Shown here: one piece after another, positions 11,250 through 24,300 of the stretch
Position numbering within the stretch: the first letter of the stretch is position 1
Layout: each line of letters begins with the position of its first letter
Notes under the pieces: model-generated
Database searches by the model: none
The model's input: the letters and a program-made list of their open reading frames with translations, nothing else
What the model was told of the DNA's origin: nothing
NCBI GenBank assembly: GCA_018350325.1
Contig: JAEVLN010000004.1
Span: 310,001-374,000, forward strand
Direction of reading: 5' to 3'
DNA from: Globodera rostochiensis
Lineage: Eukaryota; Nematoda; Chromadorea; Rhabditida; Heteroderidae
Length of the DNA: 64,000 nucleotides
Position numbers and translations under genes: made by a program

Positions 11250-12739
11250 ATGTTTGAAGCTGAAAAGTCTAATGGCACAAATGCTGCTGCTCTTTCGCCG
11301 TCTGCAGCACACAAGGTTTGACTTTTTTGCCCCTAAATTTTGGATCAGAAATGGCCTTTGGTTTTGATTTTACGAAAATTTCGATGAACTTCGTGTGGTC
11401 CGAAAATTAGTGCGCTTTTTAACTTCCCTAAATCTAAAAAAAAAGAAAAAATTTTAAGGGTGAAGAAAGTTTTTTTGGTAATAGTTTAGATGGGGCATCT
11501 CTATTTCAACCAATTTCGAACCCCGGGCCCGAATTCGAATAATTTTTGAAAATTCAAAAATTAATTTTAGCCTAGAAATTGTTCCAAGAAGCACAAAATT
11601 ACTACGAATAGGCAAGTAATGATCGAATTCATGCTTTTTGAACAATTTCAAGGGCAAATGGATTTTTTGAAATTTTTTTATTTTAAAATAATGTTTGAAT
11701 TCGGGTCCGGCGTTCGAAATTTGGTCGAAATAAAGATCAGATTTGGACTCTACGCCCTCGAATACCCCTAGAAAAATCTTTTCCGAAATTACGCAAAAAA
11801 AAACTTATATCTAGGGGGGGGGGTGTATGGTTTTTTTCTTTTTCCACGACTCAAGTGGGGCTTAAGCTTTGAAGGTTCATCTCCATATTTCTTGTTACTA
11901 ATAAACCTTTCTAAAATTTTAGGTGACTGCTCAATCCGGAAAGAGCGCGTTGGACGCCACGATGCCCAAGGTGAGGCCGTCCAGCTACGGCCAGCGGCCG
12001 AACAATCCCGCCATTGACCTTTTGGCGAAGAAATACAAATTCAGAGGGCCAAGTCTCGTCGACCGTTTTCTTTACAAGGTAATCTTGGCGCCGTCGTAAT
12101 ACAAATTTTCACATTTTTATGCAATTTTGTTGTTCAAAAAAAAAAACCGAAAAATGGGTGAGAGCCGAAAATATTGTATGCGTAACATCATTTTGTTGGG
12201 GCGGTTCTATGTACAAAAAACTAGGTCCTAAAATGCGGAAATGGATTTTCTAACAAAAAGTTTTCTAATTTTTTTAAGAAAAATTTACAAAACCATAGGG
12301 GGTAGCCCTCGTCAAGACACAGATTGATTGATATAGAATTATACACTTTTTTTGCGTCCGGTCAAAGCTACTAGGTATATCCAAAGCAAGGCCGTAGCCA
12401 GAGGGGGGGGGGGGGGAATTCCCACCCCGAAATGAAATTAGAGAAAAAACCCATAGGGGGGGGGGCCTATCGTTTTGCACTTTTTTTACAATTTTTGTTT
12501 GATCAATTTTCTTAACAAATTGCCATCAAAAATCAAAAAAAATTTTCCCGGGGGCCGCTCCATGCGCTCAAATGGACCAATTCGCTCCTCCGAAATTTGT
12601 TTCTAACTACGTCCCTGATCCAAGGGGTTTTTGTTTTCTTCTTCAGTTTGTGCCGATGGAAATGCACTACTTCAAGCAGTTGGTCGGCACCGCTGTGCTG
12701 CTCTCCATTTTTTCGATGATCGGCCGTCACAAACGATGA
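11250..12739 (+). CDS. Small protein with C-terminal membrane segment
   Basis: Three exons, 11250-11315, 11923-12078 and 12647-12739, all phase 0, give 104 residues (stop 12737-12739). The N-terminus is Ser/Ala-rich and polar (MFEAEKSNGTNAAALSP), the centre is basic, and residues about 84-99 (FKQLVGTAVLLSIFSM) form one hydrophobic segment followed by IGRHKR. That is the layout of a tail-anchored or small mitochondrial/ER membrane protein. I do not recognise the family. Splice sites are canonical and the coding exons are much more GC-rich than the introns. Intron 2 (568 bp) contains a copy of the GC-rich repeat also seen in the BTB gene. Confidence 0.68.
12390..12480. repeat. Copy of GC-rich dispersed repeat
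   Basis: Contains gccgtagccag, a G-run, gaattccc and ccgaaatgaaatta, as in 675-770. A shorter related piece (ggcccgtagccagac plus G-run) is at 12953-12995. Confidence 0.5.
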
Positions 12740-13036
12740 TTGTGCCGCCAGCAACAGAAGCAAACAGACAGAAACATTTTTAGGCCCGCGCATTTTTGTC
12801 CATGAACAAGTTGATGAGTGAGTATATTGGACAAAAAAAAATTTCACTGATTTAATGTTATGTACAACAACAACAACAACAAAAAAACAACAACATTTGC
12901 ATTTGTGTGCTTCGTTTGTTGTGTACGGCTTTGTTCATTTTAAAGCTCTGGATAGGCCCGTAGCCAGACATTTTTTTCGGGGGGGGGGGGGGTTGGGGAA
13001 AAAGGTTGATTTTAGTGTGTGCTTTTTCTAATTTTT

Positions 13037-13231
13037 GTAAGCCTTTTTTTGGTGTCCGGACATTTTGCCCATTGGACATTTCGCCCGTAGACATTTCACC
13101 CACTAATCAGCTCGAGGAGAGGAATTGATTGGTAGTATTTTAATTCGGATCTGAATCATTCAATGGGGGCGAAACGTCCGTTTTTTTCGTTACTGGGCGA
13201 AATGTCCAATGGGCAAAATGTCCGATAGCCC
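13037..13231. mobile_element. MITE with GGACATTTTGCCCATTGGAC ends
   Basis: The left end GGACATTTTGCCCATTGGAC and following catttcgcccgtag are inverted at the right (actgggcgaaatgtcc then AATGGGCAAAATGTCC). Related text recurs at 28380-28410 and 28630-28700. Confidence 0.55.
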
Positions 13232-13884
13232 TTTTTTTAAATTTCGATTTTCGGTAAAATTAAAAAAAATGAAAACCGCGATTTTATGGCGAGAAATTTG
13301 ATCAATGCCCGGTTACCAGACTCATGGCACCCAACTCTGATCGGGATAGTGGCCATAAATTCACCGGAATCTCGAAAATTCACTGTTTTATTTCTGGCAA
13401 TTTATCTTCAGAATTCATCAATATTTACAACAACAAAAAAACCATTCATTTAATTCACACACATCACTTGCGATTCATGCAATTTTGTAAGCGTTCGCAA
13501 AAGTATTTTTCAAAACTTGTGATTTAACCAATTTTCAGACTCCTGAACGTATATTCTTAAATTGTTCAGAAATTGGTCCCCGAATTTTCCCTTTTCAACT
13601 GCTCCACCAAAAAAACGAAGAAAGTTGGGTAGAACAACTTTAAGCGAGCGACTCTCGCCCACTTGGGCCCTGCGCACAATGGCCATGTGTCCTGCTCGAT
13701 AATCTCGCGAACGAGCTGGACGAACGGTTGACGAGCAATCAATCAGCAAGTCTTTAACATTGGCATTTTCTGATCGCCTCCATGCCAACTGATCTGAAAT
13801 TTTTTAAGTACTTTCAAAAGAGGGGGGCTGGCTTTGGCAGTACAAAAACCCAAAAAACTGCTTGAATTTCTCGTCACTCGCCGC

Positions 13885-15171
13885 TTAAGTGCCCTGCTGA
13901 ACTGGTTCCGCTGGCACTTCAGCGCCATTCGCTTGAGCTTTACGGGCCTTTATGGACTTCTTCACCGTTTGCTTGGGCTTCGTAGGCTTCTTGGACTTGA
14001 AAAAAATTCGCAAAATTTATTTCAACATTAAAAAAAGGAGAATTGCTCTCCAACAATTATAATAAATTCAAAAAAAAGACAAAAATCTACATTAAAACCA
14101 AACCTTAGCAACATAATTGCGGTAGGCACGTGCCATGGTGCTGCTTGACGGAGCATTTTGTGCACAAATGCCTGTGGGCATTTGCTGCCTCGCCATGTCA
14201 ACGGCACGTCGCGTGTTATGCGGCTGTTCTGCTTGAGCGGCCAAGCGGAGATAGTTTTGTGCGTCCCGTACCTTAACAACGATTAAGCCTTTGTTTGGCA
14301 ACAAATTTGTCCCTTTTTTCAGGCACATATTTAAGATTTCGCCTTGGGGGCGTATTTAAGATTTTGCCTTGGGGGCGTATTTTTTTGCCTTGGGGGCGTA
14401 TTTAAGATTTTGCCTTGGGGGCGTATTTAAGATTTTGCCTTGGGGGCGTATTTAAGATTTTGCCTTGGGGGCGTATTTAAGATTTTGCCTTGGGGGCGTA
14501 TTTAAGATTTTGCCTGGGGGGAGGGGTAGTGCTTTTTGAGTTTTAGTGCATTTTTTGTGTTAAGCAAATTCAAAAAGCTTTTTAGAAATGGTAGAGGCCT
14601 GGGGGAGAACTTTTTGGAAGATTTTAACGATATTTATTAGGAAAATTGGTCCAAAATTAGCAAATTTATAAAACAAAATGTCTCCCCCCCCCCCCCCCCA
14701 TTTGGGCCCCCCTAAACACGGGCCTGCTTCTTTTAAATATTCTCCTACGGATGGGTCGATTGAGGCGTGGTTGTGCTGCTCGTTCAGCGCTTTACCAACT
14801 TTGAACTTTTGTCCACCTTCGCCCTGTTGCCAGTGGATTTGCACAATTATTCGCCCCGGGCAATATGGCTTTTTTGGACACTTCCAAAATTCGCCTAAAA
14901 ATGTAAAATTTAATTTTGGAAGTTTGTCAAAGTGTCGCCTACCGTCTGCTGTTTTGCTCGCCTTGTCAAAAATGTATTCATAGCCATTTCGGCGCAACAT
15001 ATCTTTGCCCTTTTCACTTTTTGTCGCGAAGAATTTGTCCAAAATGTGATCATTGGCCTCTTGCTCTTCAGCTTCTTGGGCCAATTCGTGCTGCTCATCT
15101 GCCGCTAATTGTTCAAACGATCGCCGCATTTCGCCTTCTCCTCGACTCGTTCCCCTGCTTCCAAAAGGCAT
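13885..15171 (-). CDS. FLYWCH-type zinc-finger protein
   Basis: On the minus strand, exons 15171-14749, 14271-14104 and 13995-13885 are all phase 0 and give 233 residues (stop at 13885-13887). Residues about 55-135 match the FLYWCH finger: MLRRNGYEYIF, then FWKCPKKPYCPGR with C98 and C104, and EQHNHA with H133 and H135 as likely zinc ligands. FLYWCH domains bind DNA and occur both in nematode transcription regulators and at the front of MULE transposases. No transposase domain follows; instead there is a helical region (RDAQNYLRLAAQAEQPHNTR) and a Lys/Ala-rich tail. It may be a transcription factor or a domesticated transposon gene. Intron 1 holds a minisatellite. The last acceptor is TTCAAG, weaker than usual. 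Confidence 0.75.
14330..14525. repeat. Minisatellite, unit about 25 bp, in FLYWCH intron 1
   Basis: About eight units of CGTATTTAAGATTTTGCCTT plus GGGGG. One unit is shortened. Confidence 0.85.
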
Positions 15172-15349
15172 TGCCAATATTTAAAGAAAATGCCAAATAA
15201 TTTGCTAAAAAGGTGAAAAAATCTGTGTGTGGTGCCAATTCTTCTTTTTTGGCATTTTTTTGAAGGGTGGTGAGCAATTCTCCGAAAAATAATTTATGAC
15301 TCTTTCCTATTTTTGAGTTTTGAAGATTTTAACATTTTTTCTTTGAAGA

Positions 15350-15665
15350 AATAGTGCGCTAAAAGGAAAGAGAGAGCGTCAGACGGCGAGAGTAATTTGG
15401 GGACACCAACGCACCCTATCGAAAAATTATTTTATTTTTCCATAAGAAATCAGAGGGTTGAACCACACCCAGGGATCTATGTTTGGTTTGGAACTGTCTG
15501 ACCGAAGGGTGGACTTAATTAGCATTTCTTTTCCTTTATACTTAGTCTTTCCTATTTGTACAAAATCATTTAAACATTAGCAATAAACAAGCAGTTTCTT
15601 TTTTTTCTTCTCACTGTGCCTATCGGCACCGCTGGTCCCCTCCAAAAACCCCCGAATAAAAACAT
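15350..15665 (+). repeat. Dispersed family R1, copy 1
   Basis: R1 is a repeat of about 330-430 bp found at least nine times here. Its marks in order are: agtgcgctaaaagg with GAGA repeats; CAGACGGCGAGAGTAATTTG; CAACGCACCCTATCGAAAAA; ccataagaaatcag; ttgaaccac; ggaactgtc then gttggactta; and cctatcggcaccgctggtcc with cctaataaaa. This copy has both halves. No coding capacity; SINE, MITE or LTR fragment cannot be told apart. Confidence 0.7.
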
Positions 15666-16045
15666 CTAAATTTTGTTTACCTACTACAAAATATAAAATA
15701 GACTTTTAAACTAGACTTTAGCAGACGAGTGACTTGTAGTTTGAGTCTCTTCCCTCCCCAATTAGGCCGACAACCAAGGTCATTAAATTTAAACATTACG
15801 ACTACACACATACATCGGCAATAGAATATAAAGATCACCGCCGTTTTTATTGTTGGGGGAGGGGGGGGGGGAGGCGAAAATTGTCATGACGCATGGCAAA
15901 CAAATATTTCCACCATTCCCCCTTCAATTCATTTCCATCTCGTCATTTGCATTCACTTTCACCCAGCAGCAGGAGCAGGGCTCGGATCTCGAATCACTTT
16001 CTGTCCTTTTGAATTTTCATTTGCTCCTTCGCCTAAGTGCACATT

Positions 16046-16228
16046 AGGGCTGTTCGAGAGTCTCGGTTTTGGTTCTCGAGTCGAGAAATTTCTCGGGTTT
16101 TTTGGGTCTCGGTCTCGAGTCTTGGGCTCCTTTCTCGGTCTTGAGTCTCGGGGTCTTGGTCTCGAGTCTCGGGGATCTTGGTCTCGAGTCTCGGTTCTGG
16201 GTAAATTTCAAGTCTCAAACAGCCCTAG
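16046..16228. mobile_element. MITE of the CTCGAG/TCTCGG type
   Basis: Ends TAGGGCTGTTCGAGAG and its rough complement CTCAAACAGCCCTA; the inside is repeats of GTCTCGGTCTCGAGTCT. Flanks GTGCACAT and GTGCGCCA are a decayed 8-bp duplication. Relatives at 17788-17880 and 52993-53487. Confidence 0.55.
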
Positions 16229-16254
16229 TGCGCCAATGGTAAATAAATGAATAA

Positions 16255-17578
<1,324 letters not shown>

Positions 17579-17787
17579 GAGGAGGTGCCGAAATGAACGG
17601 AGATGATTGCTGAGTGATGATCAAAAAAGATGCTTATTGATCGGAATGCTTTTAGTGTTGGACGCTTTTTGATGAGCAATTCGTTCTTCTATTTTTAAAA
17701 TTCAAATTGCTTTTATTGCATTCAAATTGGATAATATCGCGTGCCTGCAGACAAAAATGTGCCGGATTTTGTCGGAATAGTGCGTAG

Positions 17788-17885
17788 TAGAGCTGTTCGA
17801 GATTCTCGAGTCGAGAAATTTCTCGGTTTTTTTGGGTCTCGGTCTCGGTTCTCGTGTTTTTAGTCTCGGAAAACAAGACTTTTTT
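17788..17885. repeat. Fragment of TCTCGG-type MITE
   Basis: Contains GAGCTGTTCGAGATTCTCGA and repeated ggtctcgg; one end only is recognised. Nearby 18100-18185 has a different stem-loop repeat, ATCGAGAATCTCGATAAATC. Confidence 0.45.
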
Positions 17886-18196
17886 GCACTGGTAAAGATG
17901 GCATTTTTTGTGAGAAATCATTAAAGAATTATGGGCTTGAAAGCTTTGAAAAATACACAATGACAAATTTAGAACATCCGATTTTCGTTGTTCACATGAC
18001 ACACATTGATTGCCCTCCGGGCATCCGTCATTCGGTCTACACGAAATTCGCAGGACGAGCTTTCATCCAGGTAGAGGTGGTCTACGGTAAAAATCGGACA
18101 TGAGGACCGATCGAGAATCTCGATAAATCTCGATCAAAAAACACCGAGATTTCAATTGAAAATCTCCATCGAAATTTCGATTGAGAATCTTAAAAT

Positions 18197-18560
18197 AGTG
18201 AGCTAAAAGGAGAGAGAGAGAGCGTCAGACGGCGAGAGTAGAATTGGACACCAACGCACCCTATCAAAAAATTGTTTTAGCTTTTCCATAAGAAATCAGA
18301 AATTGTGCCGTGCCTTGAACCACAGAGACTTGCGATGGGAGTGGTGTTAGCCGAGCTAGTATTTTTGGAACGGTCCGGCCGAGAGGTTGGACTTAAATTA
18401 CTCTATTTATGTATCTTTTAATAGTTATTCATATTTCTAAAATAATATTTACATAAACAATTAGTTCTTTTTACACATTTCAGTGTGTTCGAATTGGACA
18501 AAAATTATCTTAACATGTTAGAATCTTCTGAACCGCTGGTCCTTCCGGCCCAAAAAACAA
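18197..18560 (+). repeat. Dispersed family R1, copy 2
   Basis: Carries the GAGA tract, GCGTCAGACGGCGAGAGTA, the CAACGCACCCTATC block, the ggttggacttaa block at 18380-18396, and gaaccgctggtcc near the 3' end. Confidence 0.65.
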
Positions 18561-18919
18561 AAATGTATAAATATTCTATAATACGTTTAAATCGAATTAT
18601 GTCTTTGTTTGTGCAACTTAACACATCATTAGCTTTGGGGATTGATTCGTTGAGAAATTGATGAAACAATTCTTATTCAAAGTCCGAGTTTGGTTGAGAC
18701 CAGCAGGGTTCCATCCTGAACGCCAACTTGGTGGTCTCGTGTAAAAAAAAGGCAAACTTTTGTAAAAAAGTTCAATGATCCGAAAAATCCAAATTTTGCA
18801 ACAATAAAGATCTTGCTCTGAACTATTTTGCGCCTAATCAAAAACTTTCGATGAGGTTGGACGACTTAATGAAACTTTTTAATCAATATAAATCCCACTC
18901 TACTTTTATTGTGGTCTAA

Positions 18920-19060
18920 ATTAGAGTAGGGCGGGATCGGGATCGGGAGCCCGGCCGGGATTGGTCGGGATTATCCCGGTTTTTGGAATCCCATTCCCGG
19001 TCTCGGTTTTCGAAAAATCGTAATCACAATCCCGGTCCCGGTTTTTAAACAGTCAACATC
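18920..19060. mobile_element. Solo end or MITE related to the hAT element at 31.1 kb
   Basis: Starts TTAGAGTAGGGCGGGATCGG and continues with CCCGGTTTTTGGAATCCC, closely matching the end of the hAT element (TAGAGTAGGTCGGGACCGGG). No right end was found before the G-rich tract at 19075-19215. Confidence 0.5.
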
Positions 19061-19239
19061 TACCCCCGGGGAGTTTATTTACCCCCCCCCCCCCCTCGAG
19101 GGGAAGAGGGGGGGGGCTATAATTAGAGGAGGTGGGGAGGTGGGAGGCTATAATTAGAGGAGGGGGAAGGGGCTATAATTAGAGAGGGCGGGGGCAATTA
19201 GAGGGGGGGGGGCGCTAATATAGGAAATACAGTAAATGG

Positions 19240-19600
19240 AGAGTTAGTTGTCTGACGTACCCGTCGAAAAAAGTAATAAATCTGCTCATCGCCCGCGGGC
19301 TTATGCAGCTGCCTTTTTCGGCTCAAAAATGGAGAAGTCATCCAGTTTTTCGGGCATGCTCATAAATGGAAGTTATGCACACGCCCTCCCCCGAGGGGTA
19401 ATTAAACTTTTTTGTCGTCCCCCGACGGAATTGCAATATTTCGAAATTCCGCCCTATCCCATCGGTGCATTTGTCCTTGACAATTTTGGCTGCTCACTCT
19501 CTTATGTTTGGCTGGTAATGGAGATGGCACGTGTCTGTCACCCACCCACTCACAAATTGAGACGATTTATGCATCATTAATTCCGAAATTGGAATTGTGA
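19240..19600. other. Stretch without supported gene
   Basis: A forward frame of about 110 codons (19248-19580) starts at TTG, lacks splice or domain evidence and is not claimed as a gene. The sequence is less AT-rich than its surroundings, so a real exon cannot be ruled out. Confidence 0.3.
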
Positions 19601-19619
19601 TTTTGATATTGTCCATAAT

Positions 19620-20620
19620 TCCCTCCTGTGATTGTCCCCGTCCCCGTCCATAATTCCCCTGTGATTGTCCCCGTCCATAATTCCCCTGTGATTGTCCCCG
19701 TCCCCGTCCATAATTCCCCTGTGATTGTCCCCGTCCCCGTCCATAATTCCCCTGTGATTGTCCCCGTCCATAATTCCCCTGTGATTGTCCCCGTCCCCGT
19801 CCATAATTCCCCTGTGATTGTCCCCGTCCCCGTCCATAATTCCCCTGTGATTGTCCCCGTCCCCGTCCATAATTCCCCTGTGATTGTCCCCGTCCCCGTC
19901 CATAATTCCCCTGTGATTGTCCCCGTCCCCGTCCATAATTCCCCTGTGATTGTCCCCGTCCATAATTCCCCTGTGATTGTCCCCGTCCCCGTCCATAATT
20001 CCCCTGTGATTGTCCCCGTCCCCGTCCATAATTCCCCTGTGATTGTCCCCGTCCCCGTCCATAATTCCCCTGTGATTGTCCCCGTCCCCGTCCATAATTC
20101 CCCTGTGATTGTCCCCGTCCATAATTCCCCTGTGATTGTCCCCGTCCCCGTCCATAATTCCCCTGTGATTGTCCCCGTCCCCGTCCATAATTCCCCTGTG
20201 ATTGTCCCCGTCCCCGTCCATAATTCCCCTGTGATTGTCCCCGTCCCCGTCCATAATTCCCCTGTGATTGTCCCCGTCCATAATTCCCCTGTGATTGTCC
20301 CCGTCCCCGTCCATAATTCCCCTGTGATTGTCCCCGTCCCCGTCCATAATTCCCCTGTGATTGTCCCCGTCCCCGTCCATAATTCCCCTGTGATTGTCCC
20401 CGTCCCCGTCCATAATTCCCCTGTGATTGTCCCCGTCCCCGTCCATAATTCCCCTGTGATTGTCCCCGTCCCCGTCCATAATTCCCCTGTGATTGTCCCC
20501 GTCCCCGTCCATAATTCCCCTGTGATTGTCCCCGTCCCCGTCCATAATTCCCCTGTGATTGTCCCCGTCCCCGTCCATAATTCCCCTGTGATTGTCCCCG
20601 TCCCCGTCCATAATTCCCCT
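19620..20620. repeat. Minisatellite, 33-bp and 27-bp units
   Basis: About 30 units of CCATAATTCCCCTGTGATTG plus TCCCCGTCCCCGT, interspersed with units lacking one CCCCGT. Both unit lengths divide by three, so frames on both strands stay open for about 350 codons; they are repeat artefacts. Confidence 0.93.
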
Positions 20621-21690
20621 CTCCATATTCGGGATTTTTGTCCCGAAAATCCCGATCTTATATCAACTCCCGCGACCCCGGCTTCGACCAAATGCCGTTT
20701 TCAATAATTATTTAGTGTATTTAGAACGTGTAAAATTATCAACATGATCAAGTTTAGATACGCAAATTTTGTGTCAACCAATCCGCCCATGTGCCCTCGT
20801 CCTCCTGTACATTCAATCATCGATCAATCCAAGTACAGTACCCCTAATTCCCTTGTAAAAATCACGGTAAAATGGACAACATCTCTTGGCATTGAAATTA
20901 GAGACCGGGGGCCAACCATACCAAAACAAAGCTTGGGACCAAATCTATGAAATTTTGCAAAAATCGTTGAATTTATGCCATCAAACTGCGATTTTTTAAC
21001 CGGGGCCGTCAGTTGGCCCAGACTCAGTAATACTCAGTTGGCCTAGACTCAGTTGGCTCAGACTCAGTCTGGACTCAGTTGGTAGACTCAGTCTGGACTC
21101 AGTTGGTAGACTCAGTTTGCTTTGGACCAGACTCAGTCAGCCAGACTCAGTTGGACCAGACTCAGTTGGCCCCGATTTAATTTTTGTTTTGCACTTCATT
21201 TCATTTTTAGATATTGATTCATCAAAAGATTGAGTTTTAATTGGGCAAATGTTAAAAGTTGAAAAGAATGTTAAATTCAATTTTACGAAAAAATAAATCA
21301 TTTTATTTCATAATTAAATAAAATAATTGTGCACAAATATTAATAAGCAATTTAAATTTTATTTGCAAATTGTTCAGCAGTAAATTTTTTCAGTTAAAAG
21401 TTATAAAATTTCAAGATTTTTTACAACAATTTAAATGTACTTTAACTATTTAGTTTCGAAACAAAAATATGTCACTTTCATTGGTGGTTATTATTACATT
21501 GATTCATTCATTGATTAATTGTTATTTAATTTTTTGTTTTCATCAAATGGTTGGTTTTAAAGCATTTAAAAAATTTTGATTCAGATTTGTCACACATTCG
21601 AGCTTCAAACATCGCCAAAAAAAGTGGGACTCGTGCCAAGAAAAAGCATCAAAACAAAATGATCATATGGCTGTGCCAATCGAATTCTTG
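20621..21690. other. Intergenic, AT-rich, with short GACTCAGTTGG repeats
   Basis: 21010-21170 holds about ten irregular copies of GACTCAGTTGGCC or GACTCAGTCTGGACTCAG. The rest is AT-rich, without gene evidence. Confidence 0.55.
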
Positions 21691-22372
21691 GTCTCGACTC
21701 GAGAAAAGTCTCGGGAAGTTTTTGGGTCTCGGGCTTAAGCAAGTCTCCGGTTATTGAGTCTCGGACTTAAGCAAGTCTCCGGTAAAAAGTCTTGGGCTTA
21801 AGCAAGTCTCCGGTTATTGAGTCTCGGGCTTAAGCAATTCTCCGGTAAAGAGTCTTGGGCTTAAGCAGATCTTCGGTTATTGAGTCTTGGGCTTAAGCAG
21901 ATCTTCGGTTATTGAGTCTTGGGCTTAAGCAAGTCTCCGGTTATTGAGTCTCGGGCTTAAGCAAGTCTCCGGTAAAGAGTCTTGGGCTTAAGCAGATCTT
22001 CGGTTATTGAGTCTTGGGCTTAAGCAGATCTTCGGTTATTGAGTCTTGGGCTTAAGCAGATCTTCGGTTATTGAGTCTTGGGCTTAAGCAGATCTTCGGT
22101 TATTGAGTCTTGGGCTTAAGCAAGTCTCCGGTTATTGAGTCTCGGGCTTAAGCAAGTCTCCGGTAAAGAGTCTTGGGCTTAAGCAGATCTTCGGTTATTG
22201 AGTCTTGGGCTTAAGCAGATCTTCGGTTATTGAGTCTTGGGCTTAAGCAAGTCTCCGGTTATTGAGTCTCGGGCTTAAGCAAGTCTCCGGTAAAGAGTCT
22301 TGGGCTTAAGCAAGTCTCCGGTTATTGAGTCTCGGGCTTAAGTAAGTCTCCGGTTATTGAGTCTCAGCTAAT
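21690..22372. repeat. Minisatellite, 31-32-bp units in two alternating types
   Basis: Units read GGGCTTAAGCAAGTCTCCGG followed by either TTATTGAGTCTC or TAAAGAGTCTT, with a third variant AAGCAGATCTTCGG. About 21 units in a higher-order order. The first units blend into TCTCGG-type MITE text at 21680. Confidence 0.9.
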
Positions 22373-22899
22373 TTTAGGTCTCAAGAATTCACTGTTGAAT
22401 AGTAAATAGTATGCTAATCTTTCTGATTTGCTGTTTTTACAACTTCAATTTGGCTATCGCTATTTCGTATCTAAACACAGACCCAGTTCAAAATGTTGTC
22501 AACAAACTTTTTTGCGCGAATCCGACAACATGACGATCGACAAGCGTTGTGTTCATATGCCGAACATGATCCTCCCGACCATCAACAGGTGGTCTTGGGC
22601 GAGATAAAGCATGATTTTGTTCGGGAAAGTCGGTCTTGAACAACTCCTAGAATTCAAATGATATTCACTGTGGACGACGTACGGAGTTTTTGCAAAATGC
22701 ATCAATCATTGTGCCACGAGGCGTCAACCATTTTATTGCATATTTCATTTTGTAACTTTTAAATGGTTCAGGCTACTGTATTGGATCAACATGGACGTCT
22801 CGGAAGACTACGACTGACATGACAATAAGAACAGTTTCATTGCTAAATTTTGTGCGGTTTCTGAACATTTTTGCGCCGCCATATTTCGCCCCGCAGGCA
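22373..22899. other. Stretch without supported gene
   Basis: Unique-looking sequence of moderate GC. A 48-codon frame near 22493-22640 has no recognisable domain or splice partner. Nothing is claimed. Confidence 0.3.
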
Positions 22900-22944
22900 T
22901 TGACTAGCAGCATATGGTCCCATTTGGACTCCGGCCGGAGTCCA

Positions 22945-23500
22945 AATAAGACCATAGCCGGAGGCCAAATAAGATCATAGCCGGAGGCCAAATAAGACCA
23001 TAGCCGGAGGCCAAATAAGATCATAGCCGGAGGCCAAATAAGACCATAGCCGGAGGCCAAATAAGATCATAGCCGGAGGCCAAATAAGACCATAGCCGGA
23101 GGCCAAATAAGATCATAGCCGGAGGCCAAATAAGACCATAGCCGGAGGCCAAATAAGATCATAGCCGGAGGCCAAATAAGACCATAGCCGGAGGCCAAAT
23201 AAGATCATAGCCGGAGGCCAAATAAGACCATAGCCGGAGGCCAAATAAGACCATAGCCGGAGGCCAAATAAGACCATAGCCGGAGGCCAAATAAGATCAT
23301 AGCCGGAGGCCAAATAAGACCATAGCCGGAGGCCAAATAAGACCATAGCCGGAGGCCAAATAAGACCATAGCCGGAGGCCAAATAAGACCATAGCCGGAG
23401 GCCAAATAAGATCATAGCCGGAGGCCAAATAAGACCATAGCCGGAGGCCAAATAAGACCATAGCCGGAGGCCAAATAAGACCATAGCCGGAGGCCAAATA
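22945..23500. repeat. 23-bp minisatellite in left arm of element A
   Basis: About 24 near-identical units differing only at GACC versus GATC. All frames are open on the minus strand because the repeat lacks stops there. Confidence 0.93.
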
Positions 23501-23924
23501 CGACCTCACGCCCAGGACCCCCCCCCCCCCTAACGTGGGCTAAGCCTTTCATTGCCCCCCACCCGGAGTCCAAATTTGCCCCCTCACCCGGAGTCCAAAA
23601 GGAACCCACCCACAAACAATCAATTCTGCCACGCTCGCCACACGTGTCATTGCCAACAACCCCCCCGGGATATAGCGTGTGGAAATAAATGTTTGAATAG
23701 TCAAAAAAAAAGGGAACAAAAAAAAACTTTGAAGAGACAAAAAAGGGAATGAAAAAAAGTTTGGAATGACAAAAAAAGGGGAATAAAAAGGGAACAAAAA
23801 GGAAAAAATGCGGGAGGAAGTGACGAATGAAGAGGAAAGGATAAATAGGGGAATGAATAAGAATTGGGGAGGAAAGAAGAAATGGTAAGGATCGGGTGAT
23901 GGATGGTGGAGGGCTAAGGATCGG

Positions 23925-24300
23925 AGCTGCCGAATTTGGCAACTCCGTTCTTTGGACAGCCGAACACTACCCCTCCAAGCCCAATTTTCGCCCGAGGGGG
24001 AAATGTTGAGTGATGGATTGACGTGTGGCGCCATGGATCTGAGTTGCCAAATTTGGCAACTCCTTTCTTTGGACAGCCGAACACTACCCCTCCCCGCCCA
24101 ATTTTTGCCCGAGGGGGAAATGTTGAGTGATGGATTGGCGTGTGGTGCCATGGATCTGAGTTGCCAAATTTGGCAACTCCTTTCTTTGGACAGCCGAACA
24201 CTACCCCTCCCCGCCCAATTTTCGCCCGAGGGGGAAATGTTGAGTGATGGATTGACGTGTGGCGCCATGGATCTGAGTTGCCAAATTTGGCAACTCCGGT
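23925..24300. repeat. Three direct 118-bp repeats
   Basis: Each starts at the palindrome TTGCCAAATTTGGCAACTCC and runs through GGACAGCCGAACACTACCCC and GAGGGGGAAATGTTGAGTGA. The unit is not related to the arms. Confidence 0.85.

Noticed and set aside
19248..19580. 110-codon plus frame
   Set aside because: Starts at TTG, no domain, no intron evidence; kept only as an open possibility.
19567..20707. Frames of about 350-375 codons on both strands (GELWTGTGTIT, VIVPVPVHNSP)
   Set aside because: Product of a 33/27-bp repeat lacking stops; three frames open at once and no signal or unique domain.
22773..23942. Minus-strand frames repeating FGLRLWSYLASGYGLIWPPA
   Set aside because: Arise from the 23-bp array in foldback element A.
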